DNA from: Lamellibrachia satsuma
Lineage: Eukaryota; Annelida; Polychaeta; Sabellida; Siboglinidae
DNA length: 64,000 nucleotides
Assembly: GCA_033239005.1 (NCBI GenBank)
Contig: BSQZ01000052.1
Coordinates: forward strand, 1,121,001-1,185,000
Direction: 5' to 3'
In this document: piece by piece, positions 1 to 11,012 of the stretch
Numbering within the stretch: position 1 is the first letter of the stretch
Layout: each line of letters begins with the position of its first letter
Position numbers and translations under genes: made by a program
The notes under the pieces: model-generated
Database searches by the model: none
What the model was told of the DNA's origin: nothing
Seen by the model: the letters and a program-made list of their open reading frames with translations, nothing else

Positions 1-598
1 TATGCTTTCAACCATTGGGAACGTTAAATAGGTTATGGTTAGGTTACTAATGTTGTCAGGCTAAGACACCTGCACGGAAAACCTTTTGAATATGTTAAAT
101 CCTTTGTCACTATTTGGTTTAACACCGCAACCCAATCATGTAGGTCTACCTAATAGCTACATGGTTATAGTAATGGCATAATTCATGTCAACAGAGCAGG
201 ACTTGTGTGAACAGAAGTCGTATGCCATATAATTATCTTTAACTGCAATGCAAATAAATAGTTAATAGCCATTCGTCTTTTGGATGTTATCAAGCAGTAT
301 CATTATTGAAATGTGTTACACGCTAGCAGTAAACATTCTAATAAGTCCTCCCCTTCAAGTAAACCTGTTTGTTTGATGCAGTCAGTTTGCCACTATACAT
401 TTTTTATTCTATTCTATGAACCAGCCATTTTTTAATGTGTTGAATATGTTATTAAGAATGGTGTTGCAATTGCATATGCATTACACAAACAGTCACCAAG
501 TATCTCATTGTTACAAGAAAGCATCGACCTACATCAGACTTACATACACTTGTGATGTTTATTATTGAAGGCGCAGAGCAATGAAGATGACATCACAC
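1..598. other. Non-coding flank downstream of the sulfotransferase gene
   Basis: AT-rich sequence without a convincing open frame. On the minus strand an AATAAA hexamer lies at 558-563, about 350 bases past the sulfotransferase stop codon. It is a plausible polyadenylation signal for that gene. Nothing else stands out. Confidence 0.4.
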
Positions 599-601
599 AC
601 A

Positions 602-633
<32 letters not shown>

Positions 634-640
634 CACACAC
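599..640. repeat. (ACGC)n microsatellite
   Basis: About ten tandem ACGC/CACA units, the first of several ACGC-type arrays in this window (others at 11.67, 42.23, 43.83 and 56.77 kb). Confidence 0.9.
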
Positions 641-909
641 AAATGCCACATGTCTAGTTTCATAGAAATATAATGATTTTACAAACCAAGAAGATATATA
701 TTCTCAAGGTTTTCTAAACTAAAATGTGCAGGTTAACGAATGTCGGGCTATATCCTAAACTTCAAATTCAGTCAACCATTACGGTCGTGTTGTCATTTTA
801 AAGAAATGCATGCCGCGAAGGTTACTTTGACAATAATGCATCTCATTATAGGATTGCTTTTTGTGGCCACAATTAAACCATAACACAAAATACGCTCTTT
901 ACCGTTATA

Positions 910-1797
910 CTACATAAACTGTTTTGCGTAGTTGAATAAGTCGAAATCCAAGCTGTACATTCCGTATATCTTCGTCATCGCAATATGTTCTATGCTTGCG
1001 TAACCTTGTAGCTTGGCAAGTGCTTTTTGTTTCTTTATTTTCATGAGCGCTACGTCTTGATTTCCTAGTTGCCGACCCACTGTTGCCGTCCAGAGACAGG
1101 AATCATAGCCACGCCAGTCATCCTTGTCGTCAAGAAAAAGTCCCCGACAGCGTGTCGTTGCTTCGGCTTCCGCTTTGTTGTCGTCGCCGCTGATAAAACC
1201 AACGTTTCTCCAGAAGCGAAATCGGTTCAACGCGAACGACTGCCAGTGTAAGCAATGAGTGTGAATAATCGACGTCCAATTCTGCGATATACCTCGAAGT
1301 TTCTCCAAATTGAGAATCGGCGTTCTCCTTGCTGCCGCGACCATCTGATCATAACTCGAACTGACAGACCCGGACCCGTTCATGTTCATGATCTTTGAGT
1401 GCCAAACCAAGTACGCCATGTCCGTTTCGAATGTTTCCAACTTGCCAATAAAATCGTAGCTGACTTCACACGGACGACACAGTCGGTGGTACGACATCCA
1501 GTGGACATTGTCGTCAGGTGTTCCCTCGGCGGTCACGAACGAAATAAATTCCAGAAATGACACGTCGTTGCCACATTGCAGAGCCGTGGAACTAGGCTGT
1601 TGTCGAAAGCGGCGAAGAATGTCTCGACCGTACTTCATAAGAAACTTCGGATTCTGATTCACGAACTTGCTGTTGTATGCCGACCACAGTCTGTCGAGCG
1701 GGTTGCGCACGAACAGCGCTTTGTGGTAACGCCGCAACATGTGGCGCCTCCTGTCGGCGCTGTACTCGATTAGAAGCTTAGCCGTCTTTCCGGTCAC
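910..1797 (-). CDS. Carbohydrate sulfotransferase (HNK-1 ST / CHST8-14 type), last exon
   Basis: This exon encodes the C-terminal 295 residues of a Golgi type II sulfotransferase of the Sulfotransfer_2 family, which moves sulfate from PAPS to a sugar hydroxyl. The 3'-phosphate-binding motif is plain (VRNPLDRLWSAYNSKF, about residues 30-45 of the exon), followed by the family signature LCRPC...YDFIGKLETFETD. The exon starts after a pyrimidine-rich tract ending TAG (1800-1798), in phase 0 with the exon at 2181-2402, so the apparent initiator GTG at 1797 is an internal valine. It ends at a TAG stop (912-910). The acceptor substrate (chondroitin, dermatan, HNK-1 or GalNAc-4-O) cannot be told from these exons. 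Confidence 0.88.
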   Translation of the reverse strand: MTGKTAKLLIEYSADRRRHMLRRYHKALFVRNPLDRLWSAYNSKFVNQNPKFLMKYGRDILRRFRQQPSSTALQCGNDVSFLEFISFVTAEGTPDDNVHWMSYHRLCRPCEVSYDFIGKLETFETDMAYLVWHSKIMNMNGSGSVSSSYDQMVAAARRTPILNLEKLRGISQNWTSIIHTHCLHWQSFALNRFRFWRNVGFISGDDNKAEAEATTRCRGLFLDDKDDWRGYDSCLWTATVGRQLGNQDVALMKIKKQKALAKLQGYASIEHIAMTKIYGMYSLDFDLFNYAKQFM

Positions 1798-2180
1798 CTA
1801 GACAAGACAAGAAGGGGTTTATTTGACTAGTATTTTGACTAGTATCTAGAGTTTATACTTAATGCTGAAAGAAGGATACTTTTTTCATTTCATTTCATTG
1901 TATCCACGAGGGGTGACTGAAATACCATTAGAGTGACTGAAATAACCGATCCCTTGCCCGAAATGTGTACGCGGCCAAATTTATTTAATCAGGCCTAATG
2001 GGAGGGAAGGATGGAGAAAGGGGGGATAAAAATAAGAAATGTAGGGAAGTGGGGGGAGAAGTGAAAAAGATTGAGGAAGGTATGGAGGGATGTGGGAGGG
2101 AGGGAGGGAGGGAGAGCGAAAGAAGGAAGGAGTAAGGGAGAATGGAGGGATGGAGTGACGGGAAATAGTTACATACCCAC
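1798..2180 (-). other. Sulfotransferase intron with a purine-rich stretch
   Basis: Intron with a GT donor at 2180-2179 and an AG acceptor at 1799-1798, phase 0. The plus strand is GGGA/GGAAG-rich from about 2000 to 2150, giving the transcript a long pyrimidine-rich run. Confidence 0.8.
2094..2112 (+). other. G-quadruplex-type motif
   Basis: Five GGG tracts separated by single A residues lie on the strand opposite the sulfotransferase transcript. This meets the usual G3N1 pattern for a stable parallel quadruplex. Confidence 0.55.
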
Positions 2181-2402
2181 CTGTTGTATGAAGTCCTTCC
2201 AGAAGCGGGTTCCAACTTTCGGTATAGCGCATATGAGGAGTTGTTGAGATTCGACCACTAACATGTGGCGCGCCACCATCTCATCGCTGGAGTAGGTTGT
2301 TGGGCGCAGGTCGGCGGAGGACCGACAGACAGCCTTCACTCGGGCCGCTCGCTGCTGTTGGGCAGCAGCAGCGTCAGCCACGGTCGTCGCCGAATTGATG
2401 TC
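2181..2402 (-). CDS. Carbohydrate sulfotransferase, penultimate exon with the PAPS 5'-phosphosulfate-binding loop
   Basis: These 74 residues precede the 910-1797 exon in the same gene. The segment LLICAIPKVGTRFWKDFIQQ is the 5'-phosphosulfate-binding motif of Golgi sulfotransferases (family pattern IPKVACTNW). The acceptor is CAG at 2405-2403 after a pyrimidine tract, and the donor is CAG|GTGGGT at 2181/2180. Both borders are phase 0, so IQQ joins VTGK directly and puts both PAPS-binding loops in one frame. The upstream exon or exons with the cytoplasmic tail and signal anchor were not found before the hAT remnant at 3 kb, so the 5' end is missing here or lies farther away. Confidence 0.82.
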
Positions 2403-2983
2403 CTGGCAAAAGGAACAATGCTAGTGCGACTTCTCCAGTATACTTCTGTTTGTGCTGCCTTCTGGTGAATGTGTTGTCGATGTTGGAGTATCGGAGGTGT
2501 GATGTACAATACACTTATTGAACAACACTGGGATATGTGCATGAGTTGCTTCAGAATGTTGTATGGGTGGAGCTAGCGAGCCGTACCGAGTGCATGGAAG
2601 ACGAAGACCGGGATGCAAGGTATTGACCAGTGGCGTATCTGAGACCACACAACAGCGCAACGAAAAAATAGGGGAAACAGATTAATCCAAAGAGAGACCC
2701 TTCGTATATAATCTGTTGCGCCAGCAATGCAAATTAATGGGTGATTAAGCTTGTAACCCTTAGCCTCCGCATTTGCGAGATACTAGATACGTCACTGCAA
2801 TATATAATAGCATATAAAAAATAATATAAGAACATTTACCATAAAATAAAGACCGTTCAAGTTCTCCCGAACAAACAAAATATGACATCCAAATATGTTC
2901 CACTAAATTAGTCTCCAAGTGTTCTATATATGTGATCATGTGAATAATCAGATCTAGATGTATATCTAATCTGTTGAACTTTC

Positions 2984-3340
2984 TCAAACACCGATGGAAC
3001 GTTTGGTCGTTTGGGCAGCACTGAGGTCCGACAAAATATTGTCAGGATTAATACGACGCCTGATATCCCATTCGGCACTGAGCATAGTCAGGTGAACCCC
3101 ATATGTTCTGGCTCACTGTGGATCGGTGCTCATCCTTGATCAGTTTCAACTTGGAAAAATACATCTCTACAGCTACCAATGATCAAAGTCAGGTATAGGC
3201 GAAGTAATACCTCCATATCGGGGCAAGCATTCCTGAGATTTTTCTTGATCATCATCTGACACATCGTCGCCTCTGGTGGTGAGACTTCATGATCTATGAC
3301 ACCTGAGAGAATGATAGGTGAGAGTTTCTGCAACTAGTCC
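2984..3340 (-). pseudogene. hAT transposase C-terminal (dimerisation) remnant
   Basis: Three minus-strand frames each give part of one hAT C-terminus. ACPDMEVLLRLYLTL comes from about 3150-3250. YFSKLKLIKDEHRSTVSQ (about 3100-3160) matches the family hallmark SFSKLKLIK..LRSTM. LSAEWDIRRRINPDNILSDL (about 3015-3085) matches the closing segment, ending in a stop near 2984. Small frameshifts separate the pieces, so the copy is dead. The DDE core and zinc finger are absent here. The fragment may belong to the same broad family as the hAT remnant at 30.4-31.8 kb, which lacks this end. Confidence 0.7.
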
Positions 3341-4400
3341 ATCGAACTGGATCAATTCATTCCATAAACTGTGACGTCGCCAAATTGTACACACAACAAC
3401 AAGTTGGCTCCAGTCATCTATAGTTCTTTATTGTCGTCTCTTCCGCTCGACCGTAATCTATAGGCATGACGTAATATTCCTCTTGTGGATGTGGACATTC
3501 AGCACAAGTCGTCATCCCTGGTAGCTCAGCCCCGGCATTTTTAAACTCGTCGAATCGTTCACGAAGTGAATGCAGAAACGCCGACAACAATTTAAAAAGA
3601 AGGACTGTCGAATTTATATTCAGATTTGCTTTCTGGAGTTTCTTTTTCGTGGAGTAAAATTATTGCAATATGCAGTGCCAAATCTACGATTTTGTGTGTG
3701 GACCTTTGTGCGCGCGCGTGTGTGTGTGGGGGGGACTGGTACGAGTGTAGCATTTGCATAACACTTTGAATGTACCATCATGCCATTATAAAAATAAATC
3801 ATTGATATTGGTGTCATTCCATTTTAATGGTTGCTGTTTTAATAAATAATACAAGTAAATGTTTTATTGTTTGTTATCTCTGTTTTTTTCCAAATTTGTT
3901 TCTGGGGAAATACGATAGCGGGCAGCGTGTCGTTGGGGATTGGAAGTGATAATTTATGGGTAATTATGGACAAATTTACATAATACCAACATGGCGGCAA
4001 AAGAAACCAGCGTATCCTAAGGAGTAGCGTAACAGTTTCAATAATTTCAATACAGATACTATCCTATGTAATTGAAACTGAGAGATTTCTTGACAAAACA
4101 TAAGAGTTTACGAAATAAAATAAAGATGTGCAGAATCTACACATCAAATGTAAGTTGTGGCAGTTGTGAAATGGTGAGTGGCGCCACTGGTGGGGAGTTT
4201 GTGTGTCGCCATGTCTAATTTAACAAGGCTATGCGTACTTAGAATATGCGTGTGTGCATCGGTACTTGCAATTAGCCGGAAGTTTTCGCTGTGTCAAGTA
4301 CGTACAAAACCAAGCCACCATACTCACAAATACATCTGGTTTCTTTTGCCGTACTTGAGTGACCCCACCTACACGCATGCAAATAAAAAATAACGTAAAT
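3341..4400. other. No gene recognised
   Basis: AT-rich sequence with a short GC/GT/G microsatellite at 3709-3737. A few short frames occur but none has recognisable content, and I regard them as chance. Confidence 0.4.
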
Positions 4401-4404
4401 TCAT

Positions 4405-4645
4405 GTCTACATCAGTTGGCGTATTAATGTCTATGCACGAATATCAGTTGGCGTAAATGAATCTGCATGCGTATCTAGATCAGTTCGCACAAAGGTGGTA
4501 TCTAGATCAGTAGGCGTAAATATATGTATGGATGAGTATTTTGATCAGTTGGCGTAAATATCTATGCATGAGTACCCACATTATTTAGCGTAAATGTATA
4601 TGCATGAGTAGGCCTATCTAGATCAGTTGCCGTAAATATATATGC
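4405..4645. repeat. Degenerate minisatellite, unit about 35-45 bp
   Basis: Seven diverged repeats share the core GATCAGTTGGCGTAAAT followed by ATATGCATGAGTA. Unit lengths vary, so this is an old, eroded tandem array. Confidence 0.6.
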
Positions 4646-4971
4646 AGGTTATATGTCTTTCTCACTTACTGCATAGTTGCATTACATGATTTACATCCGT
4701 GCGTATGTGCATGCATTCAATACATTACCTGGCATTAAAACAAATATCCCAGCACAGGTAACTAATCCTACAAACACGAGCGTCAGGCGCCTGGTAGTCA
4801 CGTGTGTCCACATTGTGCACGACGCAAGCAATGAACCAACGTCCGCTGTGTGGTGACCAATGGTCGCTGGCTGGTGACCAGTGGCCGCTTACCACACCGC
4901 GAAGAACAACACCGGTCCCTAAATATAATTGAATGCGTTCAGTCGCATCGCGCTGTATTAATCTGAAGTAA

Positions 4972-5285
4972 ATTGCGCCGTGACGGGAATGGGCTGCTTT
5001 GTTTGTATGCCTTGCGCGTAAACGACACTTATCTCTCCGGCGACAGGTGGGATGAACGTGTTACCGTTGCCGGGCCGATAAGATTACTTCAGGCTGCTCC
5101 ACAACGCGTTGACACCGCCTGTGCTCACGAATTGTCGTATTTACTAAAGTGTTTCTAAATAAATAAATGGCAGATGCATGCCTGGATTAGTAACGCCAGA
5201 TTTTATGTCTGCTTCAGCTGTTCTGACTGCTACAAGCTACCACGTGATTGTTTCAACCAATGAGAATTGTAACCATTTAGTGTCA
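4972..5285. repeat. Dispersed repeat R1, copy A
   Basis: This stretch is strongly similar to the two separated blocks at 6779-6814 and 11013-11262. Shared landmarks are GCGCGTAAACGACACTT, TGGCAGATGCATGC and AACCATTT. Copy A is continuous across the point where copy B is interrupted, so it shows the uninterrupted form of that site. Confidence 0.75.
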
Positions 5286-5289
5286 CAAG

Positions 5290-6484
5290 AATAACATAGA
5301 TGACGCTCAACCAACCGGCGGGCCTCATTTGCTGCTGTCTTCTTGGCATTAATGCCCAAGCCGACTTTTTGACATTAATTTTCGACTCGGTTCAGTAACT
5401 CTTGTGCTTGCTTTATTTGGTCAGAGAGTAAGGCGATGTCATCTGCAAAGTCAAGGTCTGTTATCATCTCTGGTTTAACTCTTCTGCTCCTCCTGTCCTT
5501 CTGTTTTTGAGAGTAAACCTAGTTGCGACTATTGAACTTAAATTTATACCTCTGTAGTTTCCAGCATCGCCCAGGTCCCCATACTTTGGTATGGGCACTA
5601 TGTTAAGAAATGACCATTGATTCGGCTTGAAATGCTTCATGTGTGCTTCATTGCAGAAATCAACGACTATTACATCAAGATTAAACCGCTTTACAGCTTC
5701 TGCAGTGATACCATCCTCTCCACTAGTTTTCATTCAGTTGGTGACTGTTTAGTTCTGTGGTACTCTTCCTGGGTAAGCGGTCCATCATCTATAGCTATAT
5801 CTAACAGTACTACTTCTTCAACCTCATCCTCGATGTTTGGCGCTTCACCCAGCAGGCTGCTGAAGAGATTGTACCAACTGTTTCACCGCTCCTGCTCTGT
5901 GTTTCCTTTAAGTATGCCTGTTGCTGATGACTTTCTGCCAGTCACCTCATTTATCAGATTCCATCCTAAACTATGCTGTTGACTGCAGTGTGCTCTCTCA
6001 GCATCAAACAGTTTCTCGGCTAGATTTTCTTCCTTCAGACGGTCATACACTGCAAATAATGATTCCTTCGAAGAATTACGACTGATTCTGTTTTCTTCAG
6101 TTGGATTATTATTGAACTGATTACTTGCTTTCTGTAGTTTTTCTCGAGCTGCAATTACATCTGGATGTTTAGTCTTCTGAGCTCTCCTTCCCCTTTGTTT
6201 GACTGGTAGGAGCTTAGCCATTGCTGTGTTGTTTGCCTCGATGAACTTTTCATATCTGTCAGTTGGGGATTCATCTTCATTTTGGAGTGCCTGAAATCTG
6301 AATCGTACTTCAATAGTGTACTGATCTTGCAGTTCTGTGCTCAACTTTAGTGCTTGCCAATCATATTTAGGCTTCTTCGTAGGGCTTAACTTTGGGGCCC
6401 TGTATGCCTCACAATTCATTATGCTGTTCTTCCACTTCCTGTTTACTAGGATATAGTCCAGTTGATGTTTGTTTCCACAGGGGT

Positions 6485-6486
<2 letters not shown>
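5290..6486 (-). mobile_element. RTE-like non-LTR retrotransposon, internally deleted
   Basis: Read on the minus strand, 6470-5883 encodes the end of an APE-type endonuclease ([16 protein letters not shown]) and the linker before the reverse transcriptase. 5733-5500 encodes the fingers (SGEDGITAE, IVPIPKYGDL, NYRGINLSS). About 5460-5300 encodes the catalytic box FADDIALLS and the following helix (INAKKT). The palm segment between NYRGI and FADD is missing and one in-frame stop follows FADD, so the copy is non-functional. The endonuclease start is cut off by the (AT)n array. RTE-clade placement rests on motif style only. Confidence 0.75.

Positions 6487-6578
<92 letters not shown>
6487..6578. 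repeat. (AT)n microsatellite
   Basis: About 46 AT units, abutting the 5' side of the RTE-like endonuclease fragment. Confidence 0.95.
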
Positions 6579-6580
<2 letters not shown>

Positions 6581-6778
6581 ATTGCTTTCCCATTCGTGAT
6601 AATTAATTATACTAAGCCAATAAAAAACGCCACTCTAACACTTTATATAAGAATCAAAACGAGGAGGAGGCTCCACAACAGTTATCTGGCTGCGAGGAGA
6701 CCATACATGGGTTCGGTCCTCAGCCATGTCCACCACCGAAATAAATTAGTGAAATCTGAATTAATATTACGTTAATTG

Positions 6779-6814
6779 AGCCGTGACAGGCGTGGGCTGT
6801 TTTGTTCGTATGCC
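6779..6814. repeat. Dispersed repeat R1, copy B, left part
   Basis: This matches 4979-5011 of copy A and stops at TATGCC, where copy A continues. The right part resumes at about 11013, across the Gypsy element. Confidence 0.65.
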
Positions 6815-6942
6815 GTCTTCTTCTTGTCGTGTCACGTTTCCTCGCCACTGCAGCACACACGCTCTGGCGCAGGAGTTGTGCACTGCCAATTCATCTGGAC
6901 TGCAAGGATCTGGTAGGATGGGGCATTCTAGCAGATTCAGAT

Positions 6943-8004
6943 CTAGCAGATCCTTTCCACAGCCACATTCAATGTTGGTATCCTGTCACTCGGAAGTAGC
7001 GTTACCATTGGTCTTCCGAGAAGCATTTCACCTGGAGACGGTAAGTTCGTGTCGACAGGTGTCGCTCTTAAGTTAAGCAACGCAAGCTGGATGTCATTGC
7101 CGTTTCGCAAGGCTTTCTTCACAATCGGTTTCACGTGTCTTACACTTCGTTCGATGAATCCGTTGCTCCGCGCATAGTGAGGTGAACTCGTCACGTGATT
7201 TATTCCCCATGATTCAACAAACTCCTTGAACGGTTGTCCAGTGTATTGTGGACCGTTGTCTGTCATGATCTCGTCGGGACGACCGAACAATGCACAGTAT
7301 CTCTTCAGACGATCTGTGACAGCTTGGCTGGTCACAGGAGTGCGGATTTCATCGATCAGTGGATACTTGCTGTATCTGTCCGTGATTAACATATATTGTC
7401 TGTTATCTATTTCAAACATGTCTGATGCGATAAACTGCCACAATCGCAATGGTAGTTCGTGTGGTATCAATGGTTCTCGTCCGTTTGCGTCTTGGTGTTC
7501 CTGGCAAGTCTCGCACGATTTACAGATGCGTTAAACATCTTTGTTAATGTTCAGCCAGTATACACAGTCACGAGCAAGCCGTCGTGTTTTCTCAACGCCT
7601 TGATGTCCGTTATGCAACTATTCAAGAATGTTCCTTTGCATGCTCGCTGGTACAACAATCTGCTGTCCCTTGAACAGTACACCATCCTCTATGGATAGTT
7701 CATCCATGAAAGACCAATATGGCCTCAGATCAGTTGGTAATTCTTTGATGTGTTCAGGCCATCCGTGATGTACGACTTCCTTGAGTCGGTTCAACACTGG
7801 ACATCGTGTTGTCTCCTCTCGCAGTAGGATCTGTTTCGCTACAGGAAAGTTGATGAGGCCGATTAGAACATGGCTTGTGTCTTCTGCTTCGAGTTCCAGT
7901 CCATCGACTCGTTCGTCTAGCTCAATGTCTCTGTCATGTTCTGGGTTTGGCAGTCTGCTTAGAGCGTCGGCGAGAGTAATATATCTCTCCGGGTCGGTAT
8001 CCAT
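6943..8004 (-). pseudogene. Gypsy integrase and preceding RH-IN linker
   Basis: 8004-7618 encodes the linker (LADALSRLPNPEH) and the start of integrase. After a stop near 7530 the frame resumes with a Cys-rich zinc-finger end (CKSCETCQ). 7470-6943 is the catalytic core with the DDE triad in place: Asp in ASDMFEID, Asp in MTDNGPQYTG and Glu in SNGFIERSV. The core is intact, but the zinc finger is split by a stop, so no complete integrase can be made. Confidence 0.8.
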
Positions 8005-8237
8005 GGTTCTTCAATAACATTCGTTGTAGCCTCGGTGGAGCTGCATGCAATGGTTTTGCACAAATCGTTACAGTGACTTATGATCTGTGATCACGGTGAA
8101 GGATCAACCAAACAGGTATGTGTGGTATCGCTGTATTCCATATACCACTGCCAGCAGTTCTCGTTCGATATTTCTATACATCGACTGACATTCTGTCAGC
8201 GTCTTCGAACCAAACGCGACTGGTCTCTCAACTTGGA

Positions 8238-9273
8238 TCAGTGCAACCCCAGCCCTTTCTTGGAAGCATCGACTTCAAGCCTTAGTGGCCTTGTTGTATT
8301 ATAGTATATCAGGCAGGCATTCTCCGATACACCTTCTTTCAGCTCGTCTACCTGCTTCAAGCAGGCACTGTCTAACGTCCAGGTTGTATCTTTCTTGAGA
8401 AGACCAAGAAGCATATGCGAATTCTCAGCCAAGCGCGGAATGTACTGAGACAAGTATGTCATCATGCTGAGGAATCTCTGTAGGTCTTCCTTACACTGCG
8501 GTGCTGGCATGTTCTGGATGTCTCGTACTTTCGTGGGATCTGGCTTGATACCCTCGGCTGTTTACGCATTGCCGTAGAACGAGATAGATTCCTGCTTGAT
8601 GAAGCATTTGTCGCTGTTGAAAACGAGGCCTTTTTCTGCTGCTCGATTCATGAGTTTGATAAGGTTGGCATCATGTCCGCTGCATTCCTTCCATGTACAC
8701 ACACGTCATCGGCGATGCTCACAACACCATTTAGCCCTTCCATGATCTCGTCCATCCTCGCTTGAAAGACGTCCTGGGGTGTGCTCAGTCCGAATGGGAG
8801 TCGTTGCCAACAGTATCGACCAAACGGTGTTCGGAACGTGGTCAATAACTGCGAATCTTCATCCAGATGTATTGCTCAGTAGCCTGCTTTTGCATCTAGC
8901 TTACTGAACACTGACATGTGCGAACTCTGGATTCAACTCTTCAACCGTCGGGATCTTATGCGGACATCTCTTCAGACTGTCATTCAGTCTCTTTGGATGT
9001 AGACATATGCGGATGGAACCGTCCTTCTTTGTGTTAAAGGTGAGACTTGACCACCAGTCAGTGTGCTTGTCGACCTTGCGTATCACCTTTTGTGACACTA
9101 TCAATGAAAGCTTCAGCGTCATCTTTGAGATGCAACCTCGCAGTTCCTTCGAAGTTTCCGATCTTGTCAAACTTCTGTGGATACAACGACATCAGATCCT
9201 TGATGTCTTGTATTTGGGCTGGCATTACTTTGGGTTTGCCACGGTCGCTTGTGTTGTCACGGACGTTATCCAC
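8238..9273 (-). pseudogene. Gypsy reverse transcriptase / RNase H start
   Basis: Segments in order: KKDGSIRICLHPKRLN and HKIPTVEEL (fingers, about 9010-8930), FSKLDAKAGY followed by a stop, TTFRTPFGRYCWQRLPFGLS (about 8840-8780), then IADDVCVHG. IADD stands where the family has a (Y/I)xDD catalytic box, so the aspartates remain. The connection region with PAPQCKEDLQRFLSMMTYL follows after another stop, and the RNase H beginning LRLEVDASKKGLG follows that. At least two stops and several frameshifts make it non-functional. Confidence 0.8.
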
Positions 9274-9332
9274 ATTGATCGTTACGAGACGTAGTCTTTC
9301 ACATGTTGGTAGTCCAACGATGGCAGGACCAT

Positions 9333-9557
9333 CTACATCAACAACGTAGAATGTTCGTTAGTGCTTGCACGTTTCCCATACATTTGTCTGAATGTGCGCA
9401 GAGGCAGAGTGTTTCCCATTGCTCCCGTGTACAATTTTATTCTCAGGGTGTAGTTGTCGTGAGGTAAGTTAGGAGATTGTACTTGTAGTACAGTGTACGC
9501 TTCTTCTCGTGCATGTCTTTGCTTGGGAGTGTGTATACAGTTCTTACTCACAATCAC
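9333..9557 (-). pseudogene. Gypsy aspartic protease remnant
   Basis: The segment LRIKLYTGAMGNTLPLRTF aligns with the retroviral-type protease active site, where family members have D-T/S-G-A. Here the catalytic Asp is replaced by Tyr (YTGA), so the enzyme would be dead even without the surrounding frameshifts. Confidence 0.65.
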
Positions 9558-9628
9558 CTCGCTGATTCCCCTTGGTATTCGTCATCGGGTTCATAGTCGC
9601 CGTTGATTTCATCTACTTTTTCAGACTT

Positions 9629-10381
9629 CTATCGATGACATCTGTTATGTGTAGATTTGCGATGCTGTCGCTGTGGCTCGTCGTGTTTTCGGACCGGTTT
9701 CTTCGTCTTGCAGCACTTTGCCCAGTGTCCCCGTATTCCACGTGTGACATTCGTCTTTATAAGCTGGGCACTGTCGTGGTTTATGTCGTGTGCCACAACG
9801 TTTGTATTGCTGGTTTGTCGCACGAGCTATGCCACGAACCTCGGTGATTCCACTAGCCATCTGTTTTAGCTTCATATTTCCTGCTGAAAGAGCTTCATAT
9901 TTCCTCCCTTCTTTCAATATGTCGGCGATGCTGTAGCACTTCGGTTTGCTGAGCAGATCCCTACAGAATTCTTCGTGTGGCGTGCTGCTTATGATCGAGA
10001 TCCACTGAGCTCCATGTCGCTAAAATCGCATTTCAGGCCTAGTGCCCTTGTTCTGATGAGAAATTATTCTATAGAATTTGGTCTTTGCCTATAACGCATA
10101 AAATGCAATCGGTTTATTCTGAAATTGATGTAAACTTTGAGCTGGTTTTCGAAGAACTGCCAAAGTTCCTCTGGTTTACGCTTCTTTTCATCCGTCAAGT
10201 CACTCACGTTTAACCTACGTAGTCCTTCATCTACAATGCCTCTGCAAATTGTGCGTGCCTTTGCTTCATCACTGTCGATATTCTCATCTTCGAAAAACAA
10301 AATAATCTGTTTTCTAAATAGTGATATCGCGTCCCCTAGATCATCGCATGACCAGTCCATTATCGGGTATCGTGAAAACAT
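9629..10381 (-). pseudogene. Gypsy gag with eroded zinc knuckles
   Basis: 10381-10064 encodes an alpha-helical capsid-like segment (GDAISLFRKQIILFF...EELWQFFENQ), which opens near the probable gag start. 9917-9629, read in two frames, shows two degenerate CCHC-type knuckles (CGTRHKPRQCPAYKDEC and GHWAKCC), as expected for nucleocapsid. Confidence 0.6.
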
Positions 10382-11012
10382 GTCAATGTGAGGTTACGCC
10401 ATCTAGCGATCAACTGCTTGGTTGTTTTTCGTTCCTCGTGGCTGAGTGCAAATCGCGTACACACATTTTGTTCACTTTGAGTTCGTACACATTGCCAATT
10501 TTAGGGCTTTTAGCTCAACTGTTCTTTCCATGCTATATCGCGGTGTGTGCCCTACCGTTTACCGTTCTGCCACCATAAAATAATATGACTCTTGGACACA
10601 TATGAACAAACAATCAAAGTGGTTTTATTGAGAACATCTCAACGCTAGCTCAGTGGAGTTACACCTTCAGATTACCGTGTGCGACCCGAATCGGTTTAAA
10701 TTATACTCGGCATATTATAACACGAATCAGTCCGAATTATACTTAGTAATAAGCAGTATTACAACAATGATGTTTGTAGCTGAGGGTGCGGTCCAGACTA
10801 TCCCCAAGATACACTGTTATGGGAATGTGAGTCAGTTATCTCCCATTCCAGTTGGCATTCAGCTCTCGGTTTACTTCCCTATTCGTAACATGGAAAGCAC
10901 TGATTTGCGTCTTCTCTAATTTTGCCCGCAGATGGTTCACGGCATAGTAGTTGGTTGTTGTTATTATTACACAATTTTGATCGCATGATTCAGCAGACAA
11001 CCGTCAGATGAG

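Larger units (their letters stand above)
6815..11012 (-). mobile_element. Degenerate Ty3/Gypsy retrotransposon
   Basis: The minus strand holds, in order, gag (10381-10064), zinc knuckles (about 9830-9640), protease (9557-9333), reverse transcriptase and RNase H (9273-8080) and integrase (8004-6943). This is the gag-PR-RT-RH-IN order of Ty3/Gypsy. Frameshifts and stops break the polyprotein throughout. No pair of long terminal repeats could be recognised: neither end shows a TG...CA terminus or a direct repeat, so the borders are set only by the split R1 repeat. It is therefore either LTR-less or too eroded. The 10391-11000 stretch (leader side) has no recognisable protein. Confidence 0.8.

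Noticed and set aside
6815..6942. 3' LTR of the Gypsy element
   Set aside because: No similarity to the 10.4-11.0 kb side and no TG/CA ends; I could not support LTRs.
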